Below are positions 15,795 through 24,346 of a stretch of DNA of 64,000 nucleotides, one piece after another (position 1 is the stretch's first letter; each line of letters opens with the position of its first letter). Where the stretch lies: contig NZ_JQKO01000012.1 in NCBI RefSeq assembly GCF_000746085.1, positions 96,530 to 160,529 of the forward strand, written 5' to 3'. The position numbers were made by a program, and so were the translations under genes. Below the pieces are notes generated by a model, which was given only the letters and a program-made list of their open reading frames with translations, did not search any database and was not told the origin of the DNA. This DNA comes from Methylocapsa aurea. GTDB taxonomy: Bacteria; Pseudomonadota; Alphaproteobacteria; Rhizobiales; Beijerinckiaceae.

Positions 15795-17561
15795 ATGGTC
15801 GACCTTGGCTCAGTCGAAGCGATCCCGCCCGCCGAAACCGCCGACGTCGAGCTGTACCATCCCAAAAGCTGGCTAACGAAATACGTCTTCTGCCAGGACG
15901 CCAAGGTCATCGCCATCCAATATTCGGTCACGGCCCTCGCGATCGGATTTGTGGCACTTGTGTTGTCGTGGTTGATGCGGCTGCAACTGGCGTTTCCAGG
16001 CAGCTTCGCCTTCATCACGCCCAGCAGCTACTACCAGTTCATCACCATGCATGGCATGATCATGGTGATCTACCTGCTCACCGCGCTGTTCCTCGGGGGC
16101 TTTGGCAACTACCTTATCCCGCTGATGTTAGGCGCTCGGGATATGGTTTTTCCTTATGTGAACATGCTGAGCTACTGGATCTATTTGCTCGCGGTGCTGG
16201 TGTTGATAGCGACCTTTTTCACGCCAGGCGGGCCGACCGGCGCCGGCTGGACCCTATACCCGCCCCAGGCCATCCTCGAAGGGACGCCGGGGCAGGATTG
16301 GGGCATTATTCTGATGCTCATTTCCTTGATCTTGTTCATCATCGGCTTCACCATGGGCGGCCTGAATTATGTGGTGACGGTGTTGCAGGGGCGCACGAGG
16401 GGCATGACCTTGATGCGCATGCCATTGACGATATGGGGAATTTTTACCGCCGCCATAATGGCGCTTTTGGCCTTTCCGGCCCTGTTGGTCGGCGCCATCA
16501 TGATGCTGTTCGATAGGCTCCTTGGAACCAGCTTCTTCATGCCGGCCATCGTTCAGGCGGGGGAGCATTTGAAATATGGCGGCGGCAGTCCGATATTGTT
16601 CCAGCACCTGTTCTGGTTCTTCGGCCATCCAGAGGTCTATATCGTCGCCCTGCCGGCTTTCGGAATCGTCTCCGATCTGATCAGCACGCATGCGAGAAAA
16701 AACATCTTCGGCTATCGCATGATGGTTTGGGCTATCCTGGCGATCGCGATCCTCAGCTTCGTGGTGTGGGGACACCACATGTATATCAGCGGCATGAACC
16801 CGCCGTTCGGATTCTTCTTCGCCACATCGACGCTGATCATCGCCGTCCCGACCGCGATCAAGGTCTATAATTGGGTGTTGACGCTGTGGCGCGGCGATAT
16901 CCACTTCACCGTCCCGATGCTGTTCGCGCTTGGCTTCATCGTCACATTCGTGAATGGAGGAATCACTGGCCTCTTTCTCGGCAATGTGATCGTCGACGTA
17001 CCGCTTTCGGCCACTATGTTCGTCGTCGCCCACTTCCATATGGTGATGGGGGTGGCGCCCATTCTCGTCGTCTTCGGGGCGATCTATCATTGGTATCCGA
17101 AGATCACTGGGCGGATGATGAACGAGACTCTCGGAAGAATCCATTTCTGGATCACCTTTCTCGGGGCCTACGCGATCTTCTTCCCGATGCACTATCTGGG
17201 TTTCATGGGCGCGCCGCGCCGCTATTATGAGATGGGCGAGACGGCCTTCATGCCGGCCTCGGCGATGACGCTCAACATCTTCATCACCATAGCCGCGCTG
17301 ATTGTCGGCGCCGTCCAGCTGGCGTTCGCATTCAATCTGATCTGGAGTCTTTTCAAGGGCAGGGAGGCCGGCGGCAATCCGTGGCGCGCCACGACGCTGG
17401 AGTGGCAAACGCCGCAAACCCCGCCGGGCCACGGCAACTGGGGCAAGGAATTGCCCGTGGTCTATCGTTGGGCTTACGACTACAGCGCGCCGGGCGCCGA
17501 TGGGGGCTTCCTGCCGCAAAACCAGCCTCCCGCCGCGCCAGCCAGCCGGGCGGCCGCGTGA
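15795..17561 (+). CDS. Cytochrome c oxidase subunit I (haem-copper oxidase, A-family-like) with altered Mg site
   Basis: 588 residues, about 12 TM helices. Haem and CuB ligands and proton-path residues are seen: TMHGMIM, NYLIPLMLGARDM (D-path Asp and Asn), FGHPEVYIVALPAFG (CuB His, cross-link Tyr, gating Glu), WGHHMYISGM (CuB His pair), VPTAIKVYNW (K-path Thr/Lys), VVAHFHMVMG (haem His pair) and APRRYYEM (propionate Arg pair). Thus it should be a proton-pumping A-type enzyme. Just before AHFH the usual LHDTYYVV is LSATMFVV, so the His-Asp pair that binds Mg/Mn in typical enzymes is Ser-Ala. A GGGGAG lies 8 nt before the ATG. Its stop overlaps the next start by one base (TGATG). Confidence 0.95.
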   Translation: MVDLGSVEAIPPAETADVELYHPKSWLTKYVFCQDAKVIAIQYSVTALAIGFVALVLSWLMRLQLAFPGSFAFITPSSYYQFITMHGMIMVIYLLTALFLGGFGNYLIPLMLGARDMVFPYVNMLSYWIYLLAVLVLIATFFTPGGPTGAGWTLYPPQAILEGTPGQDWGIILMLISLILFIIGFTMGGLNYVVTVLQGRTRGMTLMRMPLTIWGIFTAAIMALLAFPALLVGAIMMLFDRLLGTSFFMPAIVQAGEHLKYGGGSPILFQHLFWFFGHPEVYIVALPAFGIVSDLISTHARKNIFGYRMMVWAILAIAILSFVVWGHHMYISGMNPPFGFFFATSTLIIAVPTAIKVYNWVLTLWRGDIHFTVPMLFALGFIVTFVNGGITGLFLGNVIVDVPLSATMFVVAHFHMVMGVAPILVVFGAIYHWYPKITGRMMNETLGRIHFWITFLGAYAIFFPMHYLGFMGAPRRYYEMGETAFMPASAMTLNIFITIAALIVGAVQLAFAFNLIWSLFKGREAGGNPWRATTLEWQTPQTPPGHGNWGKELPVVYRWAYDYSAPGADGGFLPQNQPPAAPASRAAA

Positions 17562-18283
17562 TGAGCATCATGTTCGTCTTCCTCGGCGTCATAGGAACCA
17601 TCGCGGCGTGGTGGTTGTCGCGGCAAAGGCTGGCGTCGAAGCCCTGGCTGGAGGTCGGCGCGATCGATGACGCAGGCGCATCGAGCCTACCCGCCGCGAA
17701 GATCGGCTTAGGCGTCTTTCTCGCTGTCGTCGGCGCTTTATTCGCGCTGTTTTTCAGCGCTTATGTAATGCGAATGCACATGGTGGAGACGAACCTCGCC
17801 GATTGGAAGGCGCCGCCTTTGCCAGGCCTGTTGTGGCTCAACACCGGTGTGCTGATCTTGAGCAGCGGCGCGCTGCAATGGGCGCGCGGCGCCGCCCGCC
17901 ATAGGGAGATGGAGGCGCTTAAAGCGGGGCTGATCGCGGGAGGCGTTCTGTCTCTCGCCTTCCTCGCCGGCCAGCTGCTGGCGTGGCGGAACCTCGTCGA
18001 TGCGGGCTACTTCCTGGCCTCGAACCCGGCCAACGCCTTCTTTTATCTGATCACCGGCGTGCATGGGCTGCATGTGCTGGGTGGTCTGGCGGCCTTAGGC
18101 GCAACCCTCGCCAAGGCGTGGGATGGCGTCGCCTTTGACCAGATGCGCTTGAGCGTCGAGCTATGCGCCATCTATTGGCACTTCCTCCTCTTGGTCTGGC
18201 TGGTTTTTTTCGGTCTGCTGTTGCTGACCGATCCAATTCGATCGGAGAGTGGCCTTATCGCCGCGATTTGCCGCGTTTTCTGA
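17561..18283 (+). CDS. Cytochrome c oxidase subunit III-like protein (first copy)
   Basis: 240 residues, about seven TM helices. The subunit III signature parts are LGVFLAVVGALFALFFSAYVMRM near the start, the helix pair around ITGVHGLHVLGGLAALGATLAKAW, and VELCAIYWHFLLLVWLVFFGLLLLT at the end (YWHF..VW is typical). Start is the ATG at 17561, overlapping the subunit I stop by one base, which excludes the longer reading back to 17381 inside the subunit I gene. A second, clearly different subunit III follows, so this operon carries two subunit III-type genes, as described for coxMNOP-type clusters. How both fit in one complex is not shown by the sequence. Confidence 0.85.
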   Translation: MSIMFVFLGVIGTIAAWWLSRQRLASKPWLEVGAIDDAGASSLPAAKIGLGVFLAVVGALFALFFSAYVMRMHMVETNLADWKAPPLPGLLWLNTGVLILSSGALQWARGAARHREMEALKAGLIAGGVLSLAFLAGQLLAWRNLVDAGYFLASNPANAFFYLITGVHGLHVLGGLAALGATLAKAWDGVAFDQMRLSVELCAIYWHFLLLVWLVFFGLLLLTDPIRSESGLIAAICRVF

Positions 18284-18340
18284 GGGCTGTTTCGCCGCAT
18301 GACTTTTGGAAGATTTGCAGTTGGAGAGGACTAAGATCCC

Positions 18341-19063
18341 ATGACCAAAACCGCGTTGACCAACATGGGAGAATCCATCGCGCGGCCGACCGGCTGGGCG
18401 GGCTTTTCCGCTGACTGGACCTCGGACCAGCGGGCGTTCAAGAGCGCCTCTTGGGGCAAGGTCATGATTTGGATCTTTCTTCTCAGCGACACCTTCATCT
18501 TCAGTTGTTTTCTGATCTCCTACATGACGGTGCGCATGTCGACGACCGCGCCTTGGCCCAACCCCAGCGAAGTCTTCGCCTTGACGATCGGCGGTCAGGA
18601 AATCCCGCTCATCCTGATCGCCATCATGACCTTCATCTTGATCAGCAGCAGCGGGACCATGGCGATGGCGGTCAATTACGGCTACCGGCGCGATCGCGTC
18701 AAAACCACCGCTTTGATATTGGCGACGGCGGCGTTCGGAGCCTCATTCGTCGGAATGCAGGCTTTCGAATGGACCAAGCTGATCACCGAAGGGGTCCGCC
18801 CCTGGGGCAATCCCTGGGGCGCGCCTCAGTTCGGCTCCAGCTTTTTTCTGATCACCGGCTTCCATGGGACCCATGTGACGATCGGCGTCATTTTCCTGCT
18901 GATTATCGCGCGAAAGGTTTGGCGCGGAGATTTCGATCACGAAAGGCGCGGCTTTTTCACCAGCCGAAAGGGGAGCTACGAGAACGTCGAAACCATGGGC
19001 CTCTACTGGCATTTCGTCGATCTCGTGTGGGTCTTCATCTTCGCGCTTTTCTATCTTTGGTGA
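18341..19063 (+). CDS. Cytochrome c oxidase subunit III (second copy)
   Basis: 240 residues. WGKVMIWIFLLSDTFIFSCFLISYMTVR is the typical helix with the acidic residue, followed by ILIAIMTFILISSSGTMAMAV, AFEWTKLITEGVRPWGNPWGAPQFGSSFFLITGFHGTHVTIGVIFLLII and the end VETMGLYWHFVDLVWVFIFALFYLW. All fit a full-length subunit III, which stabilises subunit I and supports proton uptake. The gene lies 57 bp after the first copy, with GGAGAGGACT before the ATG, and 10 bp before the subunit IV gene. Identity to the first copy is low by eye, so it is an old duplication rather than a recent one. Confidence 0.92.
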   Translation: MTKTALTNMGESIARPTGWAGFSADWTSDQRAFKSASWGKVMIWIFLLSDTFIFSCFLISYMTVRMSTTAPWPNPSEVFALTIGGQEIPLILIAIMTFILISSSGTMAMAVNYGYRRDRVKTTALILATAAFGASFVGMQAFEWTKLITEGVRPWGNPWGAPQFGSSFFLITGFHGTHVTIGVIFLLIIARKVWRGDFDHERRGFFTSRKGSYENVETMGLYWHFVDLVWVFIFALFYLW

Positions 19064-19073
19064 GGAGAACATC

Positions 19074-19409
19074 ATGGCGCAGGAAACGACGCATGCCGAA
19101 GCGCATCAACCTCCGATCAAGCTCTTTCTGATCGTATGGGGATGGCTGTTCGTGCTGAGCACATGCTCCTATCTCGTCGACTATTTTGGCTTCGAAGGCT
19201 ATCCAAGATGGTCCTTGATTCTGCTGTTCATGTTTGCGAAGGCAGGCCTGATCGTCGCGGTCTTCATGCATATGGCTTGGGAGCGCTTGGCGCTGGTCTA
19301 CGCGATCCTGGTCCCGCCGGGCGCGGTGCTGGTATTTGTGGCGATCATGATATTCGAATCGGATTACACGCACGCCGCCCGGCTGATGTTTTTTGGCGCG
19401 GGATCTTAA
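19074..19409 (+). CDS. Cytochrome c oxidase subunit IV (COX4_pro type)
   Basis: 111 residues with three hydrophobic helices (KLFLIVWGWLFVLSTCSYLV, WSLILLFMFAKAGLIVAVFMHM, LVYAILVPPGAVLVFVAIMIF), as in CyoD/CtaF-like small subunits; the K..LIVAVFMHM..E segment is the usual family mark. It follows subunit III by 10 bp with GAGGAG before the ATG and ends the oxidase operon. Such subunits help assemble the CuB site. The convergent cytochrome gene begins its stop codon 36 bp downstream. Confidence 0.88.
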   Translation: MAQETTHAEAHQPPIKLFLIVWGWLFVLSTCSYLVDYFGFEGYPRWSLILLFMFAKAGLIVAVFMHMAWERLALVYAILVPPGAVLVFVAIMIFESDYTHAARLMFFGAGS

Positions 19410-19445
19410 CCGCGAGCGGCGCTAAATCGCGAATTCGGAGCCGCG

Positions 19446-19976
19446 CTATTTTTGCGCCGGCGCGAATTTTTGATCGCTGAAAGGAGAGGATGTTGGGGTC
19501 TGAATCGCGATAAAGCCGATTCCCGCCGCCTGGTGGCAGCTATTGCAAGCTGTTGTGAGATCGGTGAAGCCTCGTTTGACCTTGCCTAGATCGTTTGCCT
19601 TGACGGCCTCTTGCAGGGCGAGGAGCGGCTTCACCACCGACCCAATATATTCCACCGGCAGATTGCGGTAGAGCACGGCCGCCTTGTCGAAACTGTCCTT
19701 GAGCTGGCTTAGTTCATAATTCAGCAGCTCCCAATTCTTCGACCTGATAGCGTGCCAAAGTTTGATATGCCGCCATTGAACGTTCGCCATAATATCGCCG
19801 AGGCTGGTTAAATAGGTCTCGCTCGACAGTCCCGCGCCGGAAGGGGGCGGCGCGGCGAAGAGCACATCGTCGCCCAGGGCGGGCGGAGCCGAAACAATTG
19901 GCGAGACGCCGGCGAATAAGATGCCGCCGAACAAGGCCGCGCGCAATAAGACCGCTCGCGATGTAGGTTGCGTCAT
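19446..19976 (-). CDS. Secreted single-haem c-type cytochrome (cytochrome c'-like)
   Basis: 176 residues from the ATG at 19976, with AGGA 6 nt upstream. A signal peptide (LLRAALFGGILFAGVSPIVSAPPALG) is followed by a helical domain ending in LTTACNSCHQAAGIGFIAI, a single CxxCH near the C-terminus as in cytochrome c' four-helix bundles. Expected role: periplasmic electron carrier or NO/small-ligand binder. It sits tail-to-tail with the oxidase operon, 36 bp away, but transcription is opposite, so a link to the oxidase is only suggested. A copy of the intergenic palindromic repeat lies immediately before its start. Confidence 0.78.
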   Translation of the reverse strand: MTQPTSRAVLLRAALFGGILFAGVSPIVSAPPALGDDVLFAAPPPSGAGLSSETYLTSLGDIMANVQWRHIKLWHAIRSKNWELLNYELSQLKDSFDKAAVLYRNLPVEYIGSVVKPLLALQEAVKANDLGKVKRGFTDLTTACNSCHQAAGIGFIAIQTPTSSPFSDQKFAPAQK

Positions 19977-19988
19977 TATGTCCTCTCC

Positions 19989-20039
19989 AGAGCATGATCC
20001 CAAAAGGGTGTAGACCTTTTTGGATTAGATCATGCCTCG
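19989..20039. repeat. Imperfect palindrome, AGAGCATGATC group
   Basis: An AGAGCATGATCC arm is answered about 30 bases later by GATCATGCCTC, with an AAAAGG/CCTTTTT inner pair, giving an imperfect hairpin 13 bp upstream of the cytochrome start. A related half (GAGATCATGCC, then AGAGCATG) is seen near 54.52 kb. Elements with this AGAGCATGATCC start are, from memory, common between genes in Rhizobiales genomes. Confidence 0.55.
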
Positions 20040-20096
20040 AAACAACAAGATAGAGAGCTGTCAAGAACATCCGCTCGCCGGCGCCGCTCTAAGCCT

Positions 20097-21314
20097 TCAG
20101 CTCGTCATCTGAATCATGTCGCGTAGTTTTGGGTAGATTTCAGTGTTCCAGCGCCGGCCATTGAAGACGCCGTAATGGCCGACTCCTGTCTGCACATGGT
20201 GCGCCTTCATATATTGCCTCAGCCCCGAGCAAAGCTCCTGGGCGGCGAGGGTTTGGCCAAGGCCGCAAATGTCGTCGCGCTCGCCCTCGACAGTCAGCAG
20301 CGCGGTGCGTTTAATGGCGCGCGGGTCGACCCTGCGGCCATGCACTTCGAGTTTGCCGAGCGGCAAGACATGGTCTTGAAAAACCATCTTCACCGTTTCG
20401 AGATAGAACTCCGCCGGCAAGTCCATGACCGCGAAATATTCCTCGTAGAATGTCTGCAGGACTTGAAGCTTGGTCAGGTCGCCGTCGGCGCGGGCCTCCG
20501 CCATATCCTTGAAGGAGCGAAGATGGCGCTCCAGATTCATTGAGATGAAGGCCGCGAGTTGCATGAATCCTGGATAGACGCGGCGACCCGCGCCCTTGAA
20601 GCGCCGGGGCACTTTGGCGGTCAGATTCTGCTCGAACCAGGAAATCGGCCGTTTGGCGGCCAATTCATTGACCTTCGTCGGGTTGACGCGCGTATCGACC
20701 GGCCCGGCCATCAAGGTCATGCTGCGGGGCTGGGCTTCGTCGCGGTCTTCCGCCATCAGTGCGGCTGCGGCGAGAACCGGGACGCAGGGCTGGCAGACCG
20801 CGACGACATGCGCGCCAGGGCCCATGACCCGCAGGAATTCGATCACGTGATCGACAAAGGAATTGAAATCGAAGCGGCCCTCGGCGAGAGGCGCATCGCG
20901 AATGTTGCCCCAGTCGGTGATATAGACATCATGGTCCGCGAGCATTGTCTTGACCGTCGCCCGCAATAAGGTCGCGAAGTGGCCTGACAAGGGCGCAACC
21001 ACCAGGACCCGTGGCTGCGCGGTCTCGAGGTCCTTCTTGAAATGGAGCAGCGTGGCGAAGGGCGTCGAATGGACTGGTTCTTCGCGCACCGGGACCAGAC
21101 GATCGCCAACGCGGGCTGAATCGATCGCAAAGGGCAGCCGCGCATGGGTCACCGTTAGATTGGCGAAGGTGTCCAAGGCGCCGGCGAGATTGCGGATCGG
21201 CCAACCTGGCGCAAGCAGGGGCCAGGGCAAGCGCAGAGCGGTTCCGGCAGCCGCGGCGAGCGGGCGCACAAGATCGAGGAAGTCCGCTTGCGCTCCATAA
21301 GCTTGATAAATCAT
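20097..21314 (-). CDS. phaZ: Intracellular poly(3-hydroxybutyrate) depolymerase
   Basis: 405 residues, the normal size for the intracellular PHB depolymerase family of Cupriavidus PhaZa1 type. It begins MIYQAYGAQADFLDLVRPLAAAAG, contains PRVLVVAPLSGHFATLLRATVKTMLADHDVYITDWGNIRDAP, and has the nucleophile Cys in the lipase-box-like HVVAVCQPCVPVLAAAALM. The C-terminal part shows LLTVEGERDDICGLGQTLAAQELC and HHVQTGVGHYGVFNGRRW, which carry the acid and His of the triad. It mobilises stored polyester inside the cell. No PHB synthase or phasin gene is in the window. Nothing overlaps its start; the 277-bp gap upstream carries a palindromic repeat. Confidence 0.93.
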   Translation of the reverse strand: MIYQAYGAQADFLDLVRPLAAAAGTALRLPWPLLAPGWPIRNLAGALDTFANLTVTHARLPFAIDSARVGDRLVPVREEPVHSTPFATLLHFKKDLETAQPRVLVVAPLSGHFATLLRATVKTMLADHDVYITDWGNIRDAPLAEGRFDFNSFVDHVIEFLRVMGPGAHVVAVCQPCVPVLAAAALMAEDRDEAQPRSMTLMAGPVDTRVNPTKVNELAAKRPISWFEQNLTAKVPRRFKGAGRRVYPGFMQLAAFISMNLERHLRSFKDMAEARADGDLTKLQVLQTFYEEYFAVMDLPAEFYLETVKMVFQDHVLPLGKLEVHGRRVDPRAIKRTALLTVEGERDDICGLGQTLAAQELCSGLRQYMKAHHVQTGVGHYGVFNGRRWNTEIYPKLRDMIQMTS

Positions 21315-21429
21315 TTCGGCCGCACCAAAATCAGAGACGATTCAAGCACGATGTCTTGAATCGGAATCAATCATACGCTCCGCCTCGTTGTTTCGTTTGT
21401 CGTCTCGACGCGTGATATTGCGTCAGTTG

Positions 21430-21473
21430 GAGCGATTCCCGATCAGGTGGAATTATCTGATCGGGAATCGCTC
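21430..21473. repeat. Perfect palindrome of the GAGCGATTCCCGATCAG family
   Basis: Two exact 17-base arms (21430-21446 and 21457-21473) flank a 10-base loop. The sequence then continues with GGAGCATGATCTGATCG and ends near 21540, echoing the copies near 4.2 and 58.3 kb. It lies between the divergent phaZ and GST genes. Confidence 0.8.
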
Positions 21474-21591
21474 AGAGTCATAAAGGGTTGGAGCATGATC
21501 TGATCGAAAAAGTCGGTCAACTTTTTTAAGAACATGCTTTAGGCTATGCAGGTTTGGTCCGGTTCACAAGTCGGCGGCGAAGGGGCATGCA

Positions 21592-22245
21592 GTGGACGAC
21601 GCCACCCTCACGATCAGCAGCAAGAATTATTCCTCATGGTCGCTGCGCGGCTGGCTGCTGACCAAATTTTCGGGGCTCGCCTTCTCGGAGAGGATCATCT
21701 CGCCGGACGATCCCGCGATGCGCGCCGAACTCCTCCTGATGTCCTCGTCCTTTCTGGTGCCTTGTCTGAACCATGATGGGATGAGCATTTGGGACACTCT
21801 GGCCATCGGCGAATATCTGAACGAGATCAAGCCCGAGGCGCGTTTGCTGCCGGAAGGCCGAGCCAGGCGCACCTATTGCCGTTCGATCAGCGGCGAGATG
21901 CATTCGGGCTTTGGCCCCATGCGCTCGGCTTTGCCGATGAATCTGCGCGGCGATTTTCCCAACTTCAAGGTCTGGACGCGGGCGCAGGCCGATATCGATC
22001 GCATCGCCGCGATCTGGCGGGACTGTCTCGATCGCTATGGCGGGCCTTTCCTGTTGGGCGAGCGCTCGATGGCCGACGCGATGTATGCGCCCGTCGTGAC
22101 GCGATTCCTCACCTATCACGTCGCGGTGGACCCGATCTGCGGAGCCTATTGCAAGGAAATCATGGCCATGCCCGAGATGGTCGAATGGAGCGAGGCGGCC
22201 AGGAGCGAACCCGACGACGTCGAGGAACTCGAAGTCGAATTTTGA
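21592..22245 (+). CDS. Glutathione S-transferase family protein
   Basis: 217 residues from a GTG with GAAGGGG about 8 nt upstream. The N-terminal thioredoxin-like domain starts LTISSKNYSSWSLRGWLLTKFSGLAFSERII, where SSWSLR provides the catalytic Ser region, and contains LVPCLNHDGMSIWDTLAIGEYL (cis-Pro and the S/D-T glutathione-binding turn). The helical C-terminal domain includes FLLGERSMADAMYAPVVTRFLTY, the GxxxTxAD-like N-capping box. This matches the beta-proteobacterial/YfcF-YghU neighbourhood of GSTs, but the substrate is unknown. It ends 61 bp before the convergent ABC-2 transporter. Confidence 0.87.
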   Translation: MDDATLTISSKNYSSWSLRGWLLTKFSGLAFSERIISPDDPAMRAELLLMSSSFLVPCLNHDGMSIWDTLAIGEYLNEIKPEARLLPEGRARRTYCRSISGEMHSGFGPMRSALPMNLRGDFPNFKVWTRAQADIDRIAAIWRDCLDRYGGPFLLGERSMADAMYAPVVTRFLTYHVAVDPICGAYCKEIMAMPEMVEWSEAARSEPDDVEELEVEF

Positions 22246-22306
22246 GCGCCGTGATCGCCTTCGGCGTCTCGGCTCGCGAGGGCAAGGGCGATCGCAAGCG
22301 CGGCCC

Positions 22307-23068
22307 TCAGGCTCTGAGCTTGTAACCTGTCTTGAAGATCCACCATACCATCGTAAGGCAGGCGATGAGGAAAGCTGCGGTCATGCCGAGGCTGATGGCG
22401 ACGCTGACATCGGAGCTTTCATAAAAGCTCCAACGGAACCCGCTGACCAGATAGACGACGGGATTGGCCAGCGTAACCGTTCGCCAGAATGGCGGGAGCA
22501 TGTCGATGGAGTAGAAACTGCCGCCAAGGAAGGTCAGCGGCGTGATGATCATCATCGGCACCAGCTGCAGCTTCTCGAACCCGTCGGCCCAAATGCCGAT
22601 GATGAAGCCGAACAGACTGAACGCGACGGCGGTGAGGACGAGGAAGGCAAGCATCCACAGCGGGTGGGCGATCTCGAACGCCACGAATAATCGCGCGGTG
22701 GCGAGGATGATCAATCCCAGCAGGATCGACTTGCTGGCCGCCGCCCCGACATAGCCGACGACGATCTCGACATAGGAAACCGGAGCCGAGAGGATCTCGT
22801 AGATCGTGCCTGAGAATTTCGGGAAGAAGATGCCAAACGAGGCGTTGGAGAGGCTTTGCGTCAGAAGCGATAGCATGATCAGTCCCGGCACGATGAAGGC
22901 GCCATAGGCGATTCCGTCGATCGCCGTCATGCGCGAGCCGATGGCTGCGCCAAATACGATGAAATAGAGTGAGGTCGAGATGACCGGCGAGACGATGCTT
23001 TGCAGCAGCGTGCGCCAAGTGCGCTCCATCTCGAAAAAATAGATCGCGCGGATGGCGTGGAGGTTCAT
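22307..23068 (-). CDS. ABC-2 type exporter, permease (YadH/NodJ-like)
   Basis: 253 residues with six hydrophobic spans, an ABC-2 membrane protein. It starts [47 protein letters not shown] and has the family-typical [31 protein letters not shown] and [41 protein letters not shown]. This last stretch is well known from the YadH/NodJ group of polysaccharide or lipid exporters. Its start overlaps the ATPase stop by four bases (ATGA), so the two are coupled. The substrate is not shown by the context. Confidence 0.9.
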   Translation of the reverse strand: MNLHAIRAIYFFEMERTWRTLLQSIVSPVISTSLYFIVFGAAIGSRMTAIDGIAYGAFIVPGLIMLSLLTQSLSNASFGIFFPKFSGTIYEILSAPVSYVEIVVGYVGAAASKSILLGLIILATARLFVAFEIAHPLWMLAFLVLTAVAFSLFGFIIGIWADGFEKLQLVPMMIITPLTFLGGSFYSIDMLPPFWRTVTLANPVVYLVSGFRWSFYESSDVSVAISLGMTAAFLIACLTMVWWIFKTGYKLRA

Positions 23069-23991
23069 GGGCTGGCCCTCACCAGGCTGACGAAAATTTC
23101 CTCCAGCGAGCTTTGGCTTGTCTGGAGGTCCTGAAAATCGATTTTGAGGTCGCTCAAACGCCGCATCAGCGGGGCGATTCCAGTCCCCTCTCCTTTGGCG
23201 TCGTAGGTGTAGACCAGTTCGCTTCCGTTTCCTGAAAGCTCCAGCCGATAGCCGGCGAGTTCGTCTGGAATGGCGTCCAGCCGATCCAACAAATGGAGGA
23301 TCAGCTGTTTCTTGCCGAGCTTGTTCATCAGCGCGGCCTTATCCTCGACGAGGATGATCTCGCCCTTGTTGATCACCCCGATCCGGTCGGCCATTTCCTC
23401 GGCCTCCTCGATGTAATGGGTGGTCAGGATGATGGTGACCCCGGTCGCGCGCAGCGATCGCACCATCTCCCACATGTCGCGCCGGAGTTCGACGTCGACG
23501 CCCGCCGTAGGCTCGTCAAGAAACAGTATTTTCGGCTCGTGCGAGAGCGCCTTGGCGATCATCACGCGGCGCTTCATGCCGCCGGACAGCGTCATGATCA
23601 TGCTGTCCTTCTTGTCCCATAGCGAGAGGTCGCGCAGCACCTTCTCGACATAGGCCGGGTTCGCGGGCCGCCCGAACAGGCCGCGGCTGAAGCTGACGGC
23701 GGCGAAGACCGTTTCGAACGCGTTGGTGGACAATTCCTGCGGGACCAGTCCGATCTTGGCGCGGGCGGCGCGATAATCCTTGACGATGTCGCAGCCGTCG
23801 GCCCTGATGACGCCGCTGCTCGGATTGACGATGCCGCAGATTATATTGATCAGCGTCGTCTTGCCGGCGCCATTTGGGCCCAGCAGGGCGAAAATCTCGC
23901 CCGGCCGAATCTCCAGATTGATCGTCTTGAGGGCCTCGAAGCCAGAAGCGTAGGTCTTGGTGAGACCGGAAACGGAAATGATCGGCTGCAC
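23065..23991 (-). CDS. ABC-2 type exporter, ATP-binding protein (YadG-like)
   Basis: 308 residues from a GTG at 23991 with GAGGA 6 nt upstream; homology begins at [52 protein letters not shown]. The longer reading to 24291 is Arg/Pro-rich and not supported. Motifs: Walker [11 protein letters not shown]-loop LVPQELST, signature [15 protein letters not shown], Walker [15 protein letters not shown]-loop [18 protein letters not shown]. It powers the permease encoded next. About 90 C-terminal residues after the core are typical of the YadG group. Confidence 0.92.
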   Translation of the reverse strand: MQPIISVSGLTKTYASGFEALKTINLEIRPGEIFALLGPNGAGKTTLINIICGIVNPSSGVIRADGCDIVKDYRAARAKIGLVPQELSTNAFETVFAAVSFSRGLFGRPANPAYVEKVLRDLSLWDKKDSMIMTLSGGMKRRVMIAKALSHEPKILFLDEPTAGVDVELRRDMWEMVRSLRATGVTIILTTHYIEEAEEMADRIGVINKGEIILVEDKAALMNKLGKKQLILHLLDRLDAIPDELAGYRLELSGNGSELVYTYDAKGEGTGIAPLMRRLSDLKIDFQDLQTSQSSLEEIFVSLVRASP

Positions 23992-24346
23992 GGGGGTCCT
24001 CGATTGAGAGGGTCGACGGCGAAGACGGATTTGTCGGCCTGTCCTGAACCTGCGGGACGAAGTCCTCGGGGGTTGCGCCCGGACGGGCGGCGGCGGGTCA
24101 TGGCGAGAGAAGGATTTGCAGGTCTCCGACGCTCCCTTTGATGAATATCCCGATTGCGAAGAAAGGTCAGCCACCTTGCGCGCCGGCGACCTCATGGGCG
24201 CCGCCGCGGAGCCATTGCCTTTAATCCTTTTTCCCGGCGCTCCCTGCTTCTGTCGCCGAGCAATTCGCCTATAGTAAGGATATTGCATCAATTTTCCGGG
24301 AGCAGCCGTCCGCCATGCAGATCATTTCTTTCGCTAAGGGCAGGCC
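23992..24346. other. Intergenic gap, 355 bp
   Basis: Divergent promoter region of the ABC-2 operon and hemD. The open frame on the minus strand here is an unsupported extension of the ATPase gene. I see no other gene, repeat or hairpin of note. Confidence 0.5.

Noticed and set aside
16254..17519. Minus-strand open frame opposite oxidase subunit I
   Set aside because: Highly charged His/Asp/Arg-rich translation is typical of an antisense membrane gene, with no family.
23992..24291. Upstream extension of the ABC-2 ATPase gene
   Set aside because: Pro/Arg-rich with no homology; GTG at 23991 has GAGGA upstream and starts the family match.
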